Assembly: GCA_963764195.1 (NCBI GenBank)
Contig: CAVXRG010000009.1
Coordinates: 1-21,606 of the forward strand
DNA: 21,606 nt
Source: JBDSSS01 sp963764195
Lineage (GTDB): Bacteria; Actinomycetota; Actinomycetes; Actinomycetales; Dermatophilaceae
Direction of reading: 5' to 3'
Below the pieces are notes generated by a model. It was given only the letters and a program-made list of their open reading frames with translations. It did not search any database and was not told the origin of the DNA. This document shows, piece by piece, positions 14,758 through 21,309 of this stretch. A program made the translations under genes and the position numbers. Position 1 is the first letter of the stretch. Each line of letters starts with the position of its first letter.

Positions 14758-15935
14758 GGTGCCTCCCACCCGTTGACCGCGAGCCACTGTCGCATCCGGT
14801 GCGCCGCGAGGTCGGGGTCCGCGAGCAGTCCGGCAGCGTCGGCGAGCTCGACGACGCGACTGAGGTGCAGCACGGAACGTCCCGTCGCGAGCCCGTCGAT
14901 CATCTGGAACCCCGGCTGTCGGCCGTTGAGCCACGCGAGGAAGGCGATCCCCGTCTTGTAGAAGCGGGTCGGTGCCTCGAAGACGTGGCGGCCGAGCTCG
15001 CGGGTGGAGTCGAGCACCGCCCGCGCGGTCTCCTCGTCACCGCGGTCCAGAGCCTGCAGCGCCGACGACGCGGCGGGTGCGATGGCGGCGAAGATCCCGA
15101 GGAGCGCGTCGGAGTGCCGTCCTTCCGCGTCGTCGCAGATGAGCTCCGGGAAGTTGAAGTCGTCACCGGTGTAGAGCCGCACCTCGGCCGGCAGTGCTGC
15201 CCGCAGCCCCCGCTCGTGGTCCGCGTCGAGGAGCGAGACTTTGACCCCGTCGATGCGGGCGGCGTTCGCCTCGACGAGCCGGAGGAAGGTCTCGGTGGCT
15301 CGGCCCACCTCCGTGCTGCCCCAGTAACCGGTGAGGGCCGGGTCGAACATGTCGCCGAGCCAGTGCAGGATGACCGGCTCCGAGGCGACGTCGAGCACCT
15401 CCTCGTAGACCTGGAGGTAGTCCTCTGCCGTGCGGGCCGTGACCGCCAGCGCGCGGGAGGCCATCATGATGACCCGCGACCCGGCGCCCTCGACGACCTT
15501 GACCTGCTCGGCGTAGGCGCTCACCACTGCCCCGAGTCTCTCGCTACGGGTCCCGGAGGGGAGCGCCGTCAGCTGGTCGGTGCCTGCGCCGCAGGCGATC
15601 CGGCCACCCACCCGGTCCGCCTCGGCGCTGGAGCGCTCGATCAGCTCGCGCGTGGCTGCCCAGTCGAGGCCCATGCCTCGCTGGGCGGTGTCCATCGCCT
15701 CGGCGACGCCGAGGCCCCACGACCAGAGGTCCCTGCGGATGTCGAGGGTCGCCTCCCAGTCGAGGTCGGCAGGGGACCCGGGCGTCGACGTCGCCAGCGT
15801 GCGCGGGACGACGTGCGCTGCGGCATACGCGACCCGGGACGTGATCGGACCCGCCGGTCGGACCCACTCGACCGGCTCCGAGAGGGCCAGGGTGCGTGAG
15901 CCGCCCCCGGGGACTGGCAGGGTCAGGGCGGTCAT
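14754..15935 (-). CDS. DUF993 protein, dihydrodipicolinate synthase/aldolase-like
   Basis: A 393-aa protein I recognise as DUF993 (PF06187), distantly related to the DHDPS/N-acetylneuraminate lyase TIM barrels. The likely Schiff-base lysine is Lys222 in DGVKVSLLDAD, corresponding to the GIKDSSGD-like strand of class I aldolases. The YxNxP motif of DHDPS is replaced by VILHWLGDMFDP (about 188-199), so the catalytic Tyr is missing and the proton-relay must differ. VRLYTGDDFNFPELI (about 242-256) matches the family's substrate-side strand. The ATG at 15,935 overlaps the dehydrogenase stop (ATGA). Function in this family is not established; aldol cleavage or a retro-aldol-like step on a keto intermediate is the inference from context. 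Confidence 0.82.
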   Translation of the reverse strand: MTALTLPVPGGGSRTLALSEPVEWVRPAGPITSRVAYAAAHVVPRTLATSTPGSPADLDWEATLDIRRDLWSWGLGVAEAMDTAQRGMGLDWAATRELIERSSAEADRVGGRIACGAGTDQLTALPSGTRSERLGAVVSAYAEQVKVVEGAGSRVIMMASRALAVTARTAEDYLQVYEEVLDVASEPVILHWLGDMFDPALTGYWGSTEVGRATETFLRLVEANAARIDGVKVSLLDADHERGLRAALPAEVRLYTGDDFNFPELICDDAEGRHSDALLGIFAAIAPAASSALQALDRGDEETARAVLDSTRELGRHVFEAPTRFYKTGIAFLAWLNGRQPGFQMIDGLATGRSVLHLSRVVELADAAGLLADPDLAAHRMRQWLAVNGWEAP

Positions 15936-17089
15936 GCCGTCAGCACCGGGACGTCGAGGCGTCGACCCGACTCCGAGGACTCGAGGCCGAGCGCGGCGAG
16001 CTGCACGCCTCGTGCCCCGGACATGAGGTCGTAACGGTGCTGCCGACCGGCGACGACGTCGTGGAGGAACTCCTCCCACTGCATGCGGAAGCCGTTCTTC
16101 GCCTCGTCGTTGGAGGGGATCTCGATCCACTGGTCCCTAAACGCCTGCGTCTCAGGGAGATCCGGGTTCCAGACGGGTTTCGGGGTGGCGCCGGCCGGTT
16201 GTGCGACGCAGTGGTGCAGGCCCGCGACCGCAGAGCCGTGGGTCCCGTCGACCTGGAACTCCACGAGCTCGTCCCGGTGGACCCGGACCGTCCAGGACGA
16301 GTTGATCGCGGCAATGACCCCGTCGCCCACCTCGAAGATCCCGTATGCCGCGTCGTCGGCGGTGGCGTCGTAGGCGTGGCCCTGCTCGTCCCACCTGCGG
16401 GAGATGTGGGTGGCGGTCCGGGCGATGACCGATCGCACCGGCCCCAGCAGGCTCTCGAGTACGTAGTTCCAGTGACAGAACATGTCGATCGTGATGCCGC
16501 CACCGTCCTCGCTGCGGTAGTTCCAGCTCGGACGCTGTGCCGTCTGCCTGTCGCCCTCGAAGACCCAGTAGCCGAACTCCCCTCTGAGGGAGAGGATCCG
16601 ACCGAAGAAGCCGTCATCGACGAGGCGGCGCAGCTTGACGAGGCCCGGCAGGTAGAGCTTGTCGTGGACCACGCCGGCGACCACGCCGGTCTCGTTGGCC
16701 ACGCGGGCCAGCGCGAGGGCGTCCTCGACCGTCTCGGCCGTCGGCTTCTCGGTGTAGATGTGCTTGCCGGCTCGCATCGCCCTGGTGAGGGCGTCCTTGC
16801 GCCTCGAGGTGACCTGGGCGTCGAAGTAGATGTCGACCGACTCGTCCGCGAGGACCGCATCCACGTCCGTGGACCACTCGGCCACGTCATGACGCGCGGC
16901 CAGCTCGGCGAGCTTCTCCGCGTTGCGTCCCAGCAGGATCGGCTCGATGGCGACACGCGACCCGTCCGGCAGCTCGAGACCGCCTTCGTCACGCAGGGCC
17001 AGGATCGAGCGCACGAGGTGCTGGCGGTAGCCCATCCGACCGGTCACGCCGTTGAGCGCGATGCGGAGGGTCTTCGGCGATTCAGGCAT
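15932..17089 (-). CDS. Gfo/Idh/MocA-family NAD(P)-dependent oxidoreductase
   Basis: A 385-aa dehydrogenase with an N-terminal Rossmann fold (LRIALNGVTGRMG, residues 8-20, Gly-rich loop), the EKP motif at 114-116 (IYTEKPTAET) including the usual catalytic Lys, and a C-terminal GGGITIDMFCHWNY block (about 187-199) for the substrate site. Members oxidise hydroxyls of sugars, inositols or glycosides with NAD(P)+. ATG 17,089 is preferred because AGAGGA lies 8 nt upstream; an ATG at 17,098 is too close to that site. It follows the ABC ATPase gene after a 119-nt gap and starts a tightly overlapping set with DUF993, isomerase and kinase. Confidence 0.9.
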   Translation of the reverse strand: MPESPKTLRIALNGVTGRMGYRQHLVRSILALRDEGGLELPDGSRVAIEPILLGRNAEKLAELAARHDVAEWSTDVDAVLADESVDIYFDAQVTSRRKDALTRAMRAGKHIYTEKPTAETVEDALALARVANETGVVAGVVHDKLYLPGLVKLRRLVDDGFFGRILSLRGEFGYWVFEGDRQTAQRPSWNYRSEDGGGITIDMFCHWNYVLESLLGPVRSVIARTATHISRRWDEQGHAYDATADDAAYGIFEVGDGVIAAINSSWTVRVHRDELVEFQVDGTHGSAVAGLHHCVAQPAGATPKPVWNPDLPETQAFRDQWIEIPSNDEAKNGFRMQWEEFLHDVVAGRQHRYDLMSGARGVQLAALGLESSESGRRLDVPVLTA

Positions 17090-17208
17090 GGTGGACATCC
17101 TCTGGTGTGAACCGGGTCGGACCCGGGTGACGCGGGCGGGGAGGTGTGACAGCGATGGAGGCGTGGCGTGGCGTGGTGGGTGGTCCCGGACTCCGGCACC
17201 GGGTCGGT
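17090..17208. other. spacer between transporter genes and enzyme genes
   Basis: This 119-nt gap shows no gene. It holds a 6-bp hairpin (CCGGGT 17,112-17,117, loop CGG, ACCCGG 17,121-17,126), a second copy of ACCGGGTCGG at 17,198-17,207 and GGCGT/GGCGTGG-type short repeats around 17,160-17,180. I find no TTGACA-like box and no copy of the LacI-type palindrome, so the enzyme genes probably depend on read-through from the transporter promoter. Confidence 0.35.
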
Positions 17209-18039
17209 CTAGTCCACCTCGCCCGAGGTGCCGAGCAGGCAGCGGACTTCGGTCGTCAGGTCCTGGAAGACGGGGCTGCCCATCGTGGCGCCGTACGAGC
17301 GGTGCTGCGGCAGGTCCACGTTGAGCTCCCGGATGATGCGGCCCGGGCGCGGGCTCATGACGACGACCCGGTTGGCGAGGTAGACGGCCTCGGGGACGGA
17401 GTGCGTCACGAGGATGACGGTCACCCCGGTCTCCGCCCAGATCCGGTGCAGCTCGACGTTCATCCGCTCGCGGGTCAACGCGTCGAGCGCCCCGAACGGC
17501 TCGTCCATGAGGAGCACCTCGGGCTCGTGCAGCAGCGCTCGGCACAGGGACACCCGTTGCTGCATGCCTCCCGAGAGCTCGTGGGGGAGGGCGCGCTCGA
17601 AGCCCTGTAGGCCCGTCATCGCGATGAGCTCCTCGGCCTTGGCCCGGGCCGCGTCACGTGGCATGCCGCGCATCTCACCCTGGAGCAGGATGTTGCCCTC
17701 GACCGTCCGCCACTCCAGCAGTGCCGACCGCTGGAAGACGTAGCCGACGTCGGGCCGGGGCCCGCTCACGGTCGTCCCGTTGAGGACGACCTCGCCGCGC
17801 GACGGTGCGGTCAGTCCCGCGACGACCTTGAGGAGGGTCGACTTGCCGCACCCCGAGGGTCCGGCGATGCTGACGAACTCGCCGCGCTCCACGTGCATGT
17901 CGATGGCTTCGAGGGCTGTCACCTCGCCTCGCTTGGAGGCGAAGCGCACGTGGACGTCGCGGACCTCCAGGGCGTGGGGGGAGGCGCCGGCGGTCCGGCC
18001 GCCGGTCTCGGTCATGGCGGCGGGCATCCGCGTCGTCAC
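17209..18039 (-). CDS. ABC transporter ATP-binding protein, NitT/TauT (SsuB-like) type
   Basis: A 276-aa ATPase energising import. Motifs: Walker A GPSGCGKST, Q-loop YVFQRSALLEWRTV, ABC signature LSGGMQQRVSL, Walker B VLLMDEPFGALD and the H-loop VTHSVPEA. The FGALDALTRERM pattern and 'ALLEWRTVEGNI' are characteristic of the nitrate/sulfonate/taurine/aliphatic-compound class. The GTG at 18,039 is chosen since it overlaps the binding-protein stop (GTGA), though no good ribosome site is visible; ATG 18,027 and 18,015 are alternatives. It works with the permease and lipoprotein encoded upstream. Confidence 0.9.
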   Translation of the reverse strand: MTTRMPAAMTETGGRTAGASPHALEVRDVHVRFASKRGEVTALEAIDMHVERGEFVSIAGPSGCGKSTLLKVVAGLTAPSRGEVVLNGTTVSGPRPDVGYVFQRSALLEWRTVEGNILLQGEMRGMPRDAARAKAEELIAMTGLQGFERALPHELSGGMQQRVSLCRALLHEPEVLLMDEPFGALDALTRERMNVELHRIWAETGVTVILVTHSVPEAVYLANRVVVMSPRPGRIIRELNVDLPQHRSYGATMGSPVFQDLTTEVRCLLGTSGEVD

Positions 18040-19073
18040 TTCGCCGGGGGCTGGAAGGAGCTGTCGTAGTATGTGCTCCGTTCCTTGGCCGACTGGAGGA
18101 GGCCGGCGCCGGCGAGCACCTCGATGGTGGAGTCCCAGTCGGCGTCCGCATCCACACCCGGCGCCGAGCCCTTGGTCGCCGCAGTGCTGAGCAGCTGCGT
18201 CGTCTGCTTCCACTGGTCGAGCAGCACGGCCTCGGCCGGCATCTGCGGGTCCTTGCCCGCCATCGCCTTCACGGCGTCCTCGGGGCTCTCCACCGCCGCC
18301 GCGAAGGCCTCGCTGGTGGCGGCGACCATCTCCTTGGCGAGCTCGGGCTTCGAGGAGATCGTGGCGTCGGAGGCGATGAGCCCGTTGCTGTAGAAGTTGA
18401 GGCCGACGTCGGAGTAGCGCAGGTAGCGCATCTCCTTGCCGCTCTTGGCCGCGATCGTCGGGCCCTGGTCGTGGGCGAAGCCGATCAGGCCGTCGACGCG
18501 TCCGCTGATGACGGCGGCGATCTTGCCGGCGGCGTCGAGGTTCTGCTGCTTGACGTCGCTCTCCTGCAGGCCCGCCTTCTGGAGGTAAAGGGGGAAGGTC
18601 GTCGTCGGCGCGTCACCTGCCGAGACGGCGATCGTCCTGCCCTTGAGGTCCGCGGGTGTGGTGATCCCGCTGTCGGCGAAGACCTGGACCGCCGAGGGCG
18701 TGGTCTGCAGGAACACCCCGAGGCTCTTTATCTTCACGCCCTTGTCGATGTTGGACAGGACGGCGGGGGTGTCGGCCCAGCCGAAGTCGACCTGGTTGGC
18801 CCCGACGGCCTGGGCGGTCTTCGTCGAGCCCTGGCCCGCCTTGATCTCGAGGTTGATCCCGTGCTTGGCGAAGATCCCCTTCTCCAGCCCGTAGTAGAAG
18901 GGGGCGTGCTCGCCGTAGGGGTACCAGTTGAGCATCAGGGTCACGTTCGTCGCTCCGCCAGCGGCGGTGCCGCCGGCGGCGGGGGTGGTCGAGTCGGAGC
19001 TGCCGCAGGCGCTGAGCGCGAGAGCGGTGACGGCGGCGGCGGCGGCCGCTGCAAGGCGAACGGGCATTTTCAT
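18036..19073 (-). CDS. ABC transporter substrate-binding lipoprotein, NMT1/THI5-like (NitT/TauT family)
   Basis: A 345-aa exported lipoprotein: signal peptide with an Ala-rich core and lipobox LSAC (Cys23), then a Ser/Thr/Gly linker. The mature part begins VTLMLNWYPYGEHAPFYYGL (start of the THI5/NMT1-like domain) and contains ANQVDFGWADTPAVL and GRTIAVSAGDAPTT, as in binding proteins for nitrate, sulfonates, pyrimidines and related small molecules. The ligand cannot be read from sequence; the neighbouring enzymes suggest a polyhydroxylated or glycoside-like compound. AGGA lies about 7 nt before the ATG. It follows the permease gene after 70 nt. Confidence 0.88.
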   Translation of the reverse strand: MKMPVRLAAAAAAAVTALALSACGSSDSTTPAAGGTAAGGATNVTLMLNWYPYGEHAPFYYGLEKGIFAKHGINLEIKAGQGSTKTAQAVGANQVDFGWADTPAVLSNIDKGVKIKSLGVFLQTTPSAVQVFADSGITTPADLKGRTIAVSAGDAPTTTFPLYLQKAGLQESDVKQQNLDAAGKIAAVISGRVDGLIGFAHDQGPTIAAKSGKEMRYLRYSDVGLNFYSNGLIASDATISSKPELAKEMVAATSEAFAAAVESPEDAVKAMAGKDPQMPAEAVLLDQWKQTTQLLSTAATKGSAPGVDADADWDSTIEVLAGAGLLQSAKERSTYYDSSFQPPAK

Positions 19074-19106
19074 GGGTGTTCCTGCTTTCTGTCGGTGGGC
19101 GCCGGA

Positions 19107-19130
19107 GCGCAGGCAGGCGACGCTCTGCGC
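19107..19130 (-). other. hairpin between permease and binding-protein genes
   Basis: GCGCAG (19,107-19,112) and CTGCGC (19,125-19,130) are complementary around a 12-nt loop, with an alternative GAGCG/CGCTC pairing. Such structures between transporter genes can stabilise the segment coding for the abundant binding protein. The stem is short. Confidence 0.3.
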
Positions 19131-19143
19131 ACCCGCGTGATGG

Positions 19144-20007
19144 TCAGAACTGGACGGTGTTGCTGCCGGTGCCCCGCTGGGAGGCGTGCCACGGGATGAC
19201 GAGTCGCTCGACGAGCTGGATGGCGGCGAACATGATCACGCCGACGATCGACATGATGATCAGGGCGACGAAGAGGCTTGCGGTGTCGACGTTTCCGTTG
19301 GCCTGGAGGATCACGTATCCGAGGCCGGAGTTGGCGCCGACGAACTCGCCGACGACGGCACCGGTCACGGCCAAGGTCGCGGCGACCTTGAGGCCGGAGA
19401 AGAGCTGGGGCAGCGAGGCGGGGAACTGCACCTTGGTGAAGACGCGCCGACGGCTCGCCCCCATCGTCGAGGTGAGCTCCAGGATCTCGGGGTCCACGTC
19501 ACGCAGGCCGGCCAGGCCGGAGATGACGATCGGGAAGAAGGCCATCAGCACGGCGACGATGATCTTGGGTCCGATCCCGAAGCCGAGCCAAACGACGAAG
19601 AGCGGTGCGATCGCGATCTTCGGGATCACCTGGGCGAAGAGCACGACCGGGTAGAGCGTGCGCTCGAGGTTGCGCGAGTAGACCATCCCGATGGCGACCG
19701 CCTCGCCGACGACGACCGCGATGGCGAAGCCGATGACGGTCTCCACGACGGTCACCCAGGTGTTGGCCGCGAAGTAGTCCACGTTGTCCGCAAAGGCTCG
19801 CCACGTCTCGACGGGCGACGGCACGAGGTAGGACGCCACGAGCCCCGTCGTCGTCACCGCCCACCAGAGGGCGAGGAGGACGATGGCGAAGATCAGCGGG
19901 CGCCACGAGCGGGACAGCAGCCTGGTCGCGGGGTGGTGGCGATCAGCGGGTGGGGCTATCGGCGGCGTGACTTCGGTCCGCCGTCCGACCGCGGTTTCGG
20001 GAGACAT
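19144..20007 (-). CDS. ABC transporter permease, NitT/TauT (SsuC-like) type
   Basis: A 287-aa membrane protein with about six helices; the first is RPLIFAIVLLALWWAV (about 35-50), followed by the family's YLVPSPVETWRA. The EAA loop that contacts the ATPase is visible as LELTSTMGASRRRVFTKVQFP, with LPQLFSGLKVAATLAVTGAVVGEF after, both typical of BPD_transp_1 permeases of this class. ATG 20,007 has AGAGGA just upstream (20,018-20,013) and lies about 47 nt after the predicted transcription start; longer forms would read through the operator. It is the first gene of the leftward operon. Confidence 0.9.
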   Translation of the reverse strand: MSPETAVGRRTEVTPPIAPPADRHHPATRLLSRSWRPLIFAIVLLALWWAVTTTGLVASYLVPSPVETWRAFADNVDYFAANTWVTVVETVIGFAIAVVVGEAVAIGMVYSRNLERTLYPVVLFAQVIPKIAIAPLFVVWLGFGIGPKIIVAVLMAFFPIVISGLAGLRDVDPEILELTSTMGASRRRVFTKVQFPASLPQLFSGLKVAATLAVTGAVVGEFVGANSGLGYVILQANGNVDTASLFVALIIMSIVGVIMFAAIQLVERLVIPWHASQRGTGSNTVQF

Positions 20008-20047
20008 CCTTGTCCTCTCTCGCGCCACCACTCCGGTGAGTGACATC

Positions 20048-20061
20048 GGAAAGCGCTTTCC
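20048..20061. promoter_or_regulatory. 14-bp perfect palindrome, probable LacI-family operator
   Basis: GGAAAGCGCTTTCC is a perfect palindrome with central CG, the classic form of LacI/GalR-family operators. It lies in the divergent gap between the permease and lacI-family genes, 3 nt downstream of the leftward -10, so a bound repressor would cover the transcription start. I found no second copy in the window. Confidence 0.85.
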
Positions 20062-20064
20062 AGT

Positions 20065-20093
20065 ACCGTAAGCGGGACGACGGATCGTGTCAA
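20065..20093 (-). promoter_or_regulatory. promoter of the transporter-enzyme operon
   Basis: The minus strand reads TTGACA (20,093-20,088, perfect -35), a 17-nt spacer and TACGGT (20,070-20,065, TAnnnT -10). Spacing is ideal. The start of transcription would fall within the adjacent palindrome. Confidence 0.75.
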
Positions 20094-20111
20094 CGGTCTG
20101 GACGGATGCCC

Positions 20112-20117
20112 TAGATT
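20112..20117 (+). promoter_or_regulatory. candidate -10 box for the LacI-family regulator gene
   Basis: TAGATT matches four of six -10 consensus positions and lies about 32 nt before the chosen GTG start. No good -35 is seen at 16-18 nt upstream. AGAGAGG (20,134-20,140) is the ribosome site that decides the start at 20,149. Confidence 0.35.
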
Positions 20118-20148
20118 TCGGGGCACGGGACAGAGAGAGGTGGATGAC

Positions 20149-21186
20149 GTGGCAGTGACGCTGCAGCAGGTGGCCTCGCTGGCAGGGGTGTCCCTCGCAA
20201 CGGCATCGAGGGTCCTCAACCGTTCGGCCCGTCACCCCCGGGCCGACATCACCGCCCGGGTGCAGGAGGCCGCGACCCGTCTGGGTTACGTGCCCAACGC
20301 CCAGGCCCAGGCGCTCGCTCGCGCCACCACGGGGTTGGTCGGTCTCGTCGTGCACGACATCGACGACCCCTATTTCGGCACCATCGCGGCCGGGGTCCAG
20401 TCGGTGGCCCGGGCCGGGGGCCGACAGACGTTGCTAGCCTGCACGAACCGTGACCCCGAGCTGGAGTGCGACGCGATCGCGTCCTTCGCCGCGCATCGGA
20501 CGGAGGCCGTCATCATCGCCGGGTCACGCCGCAGCGGTCGCTCGGCGGCCCAGGACCGGCTCATGGCGCTGTGTGCGGCATACGAGCAGAACGGCGGACG
20601 GGTCGCGCTCGTCGGCCAACCTCTGGGAGCTTTTGCGGCGGTCGTGCCCCAGAACCGGCAGGGGGCGCGGGCCCTGGCCAAGGAGCTCGTCGCGGCAGGA
20701 CACCGGCGTTTCCTCGTCGTCGCCGGACCTCGTTGGTTGCGGACGTCGCTCGACCGCGCAGCGGCCTTCGAAGACGAGCTTCAGCGGCCGCGGGACGACT
20801 CGGACCCGATCGAGGTGCTGCCGCGGTGCACCACGGACTTCACGCGCGACGGGGCCTACGAAGCCACCCGCGAACTGATCGAGAGCGGCGCCGCGACGGG
20901 GCGTCCGCTCTGCATCCTGGCGGTCTCGGACGTGATGGCGCTGGGGGTCCTCGCCGCCTGTCGGGACCTGGGCGTGACGGTGCCCTCTCAGGTCGCGGTC
21001 GCCGGTTTCGACGACATCGTCACGCTGCGCGACGTCGCACCCTCGCTGACGACGGTCCGCCTCGACCTGCACGCTATGGGTTCCGAGGCCGCCCGGCTCG
21101 CGCTCACGCCCTCCGCACCCGTCAGGACGGTCTTCCCGGCCACCGTCGTCCTGCGTGAGAGCACCAGGATCGAGCCGCCGCTCTGA
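20149..21186 (+). CDS. LacI-family transcriptional regulator
   Basis: A 345-aa regulator. The N-terminal helix-turn-helix is VTLQQVASLAGVSLATASRV (residues 3-22) followed by LNRS and the hinge region with YVPNAQAQALA; residues about 60-340 form a periplasmic-binding-like sensor domain (GLVGLVVHDIDDPYFGTIAAG in part, CILAVSDVMALGVLAA, VAGFDDI). GTG 20,149 is preferred to GTG 20,140, which lies in the ribosome site AGAGAGG. It is divergent from the transporter-enzyme operon and probably represses it through the palindrome at 20,048-20,061 until an inducer binds; this is inferred from position. The ligand is unknown. Confidence 0.92.
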   Translation: MAVTLQQVASLAGVSLATASRVLNRSARHPRADITARVQEAATRLGYVPNAQAQALARATTGLVGLVVHDIDDPYFGTIAAGVQSVARAGGRQTLLACTNRDPELECDAIASFAAHRTEAVIIAGSRRSGRSAAQDRLMALCAAYEQNGGRVALVGQPLGAFAAVVPQNRQGARALAKELVAAGHRRFLVVAGPRWLRTSLDRAAAFEDELQRPRDDSDPIEVLPRCTTDFTRDGAYEATRELIESGAATGRPLCILAVSDVMALGVLAACRDLGVTVPSQVAVAGFDDIVTLRDVAPSLTTVRLDLHAMGSEAARLALTPSAPVRTVFPATVVLRESTRIEPPL

Positions 21187-21218
21187 CCTAGCTCGCGCCA
21201 CCTCCGGGGCATACGGAT

Positions 21219-21237
21219 GCGGTCCAGGATGGACCGC
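21219..21237 (+). terminator. stem-loop after the LacI-family gene
   Basis: GCGGTCCA (21,219-21,226), loop GGA and TGGACCGC (21,230-21,237) form a perfect 8-bp stem 32 nt past the regulator stop. No T-run follows directly. Probable terminator. Confidence 0.55.
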
Positions 21238-21309
21238 CTCGTCGCCGAGTTCGTGTTGGTTTGGAAGCCGTTGTCCCGGGGGGGGCAGGCGTACGGCGCG
21301 CCTGGACGG

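Noticed and set aside
16000..17545. Longer start for the Gfo/Idh dehydrogenase, up to 17,545
   Set aside because: The extra 150 residues are an Arg-rich shadow of the ABC ATPase gene; ATG 17,089 precedes the Rossmann motif at the usual distance.
20008..20355. N-terminal extension of the permease reading frame
   Set aside because: It would run through the operator, the promoter and into lacI; ATG 20,007 has a good ribosome site and a normal permease length.
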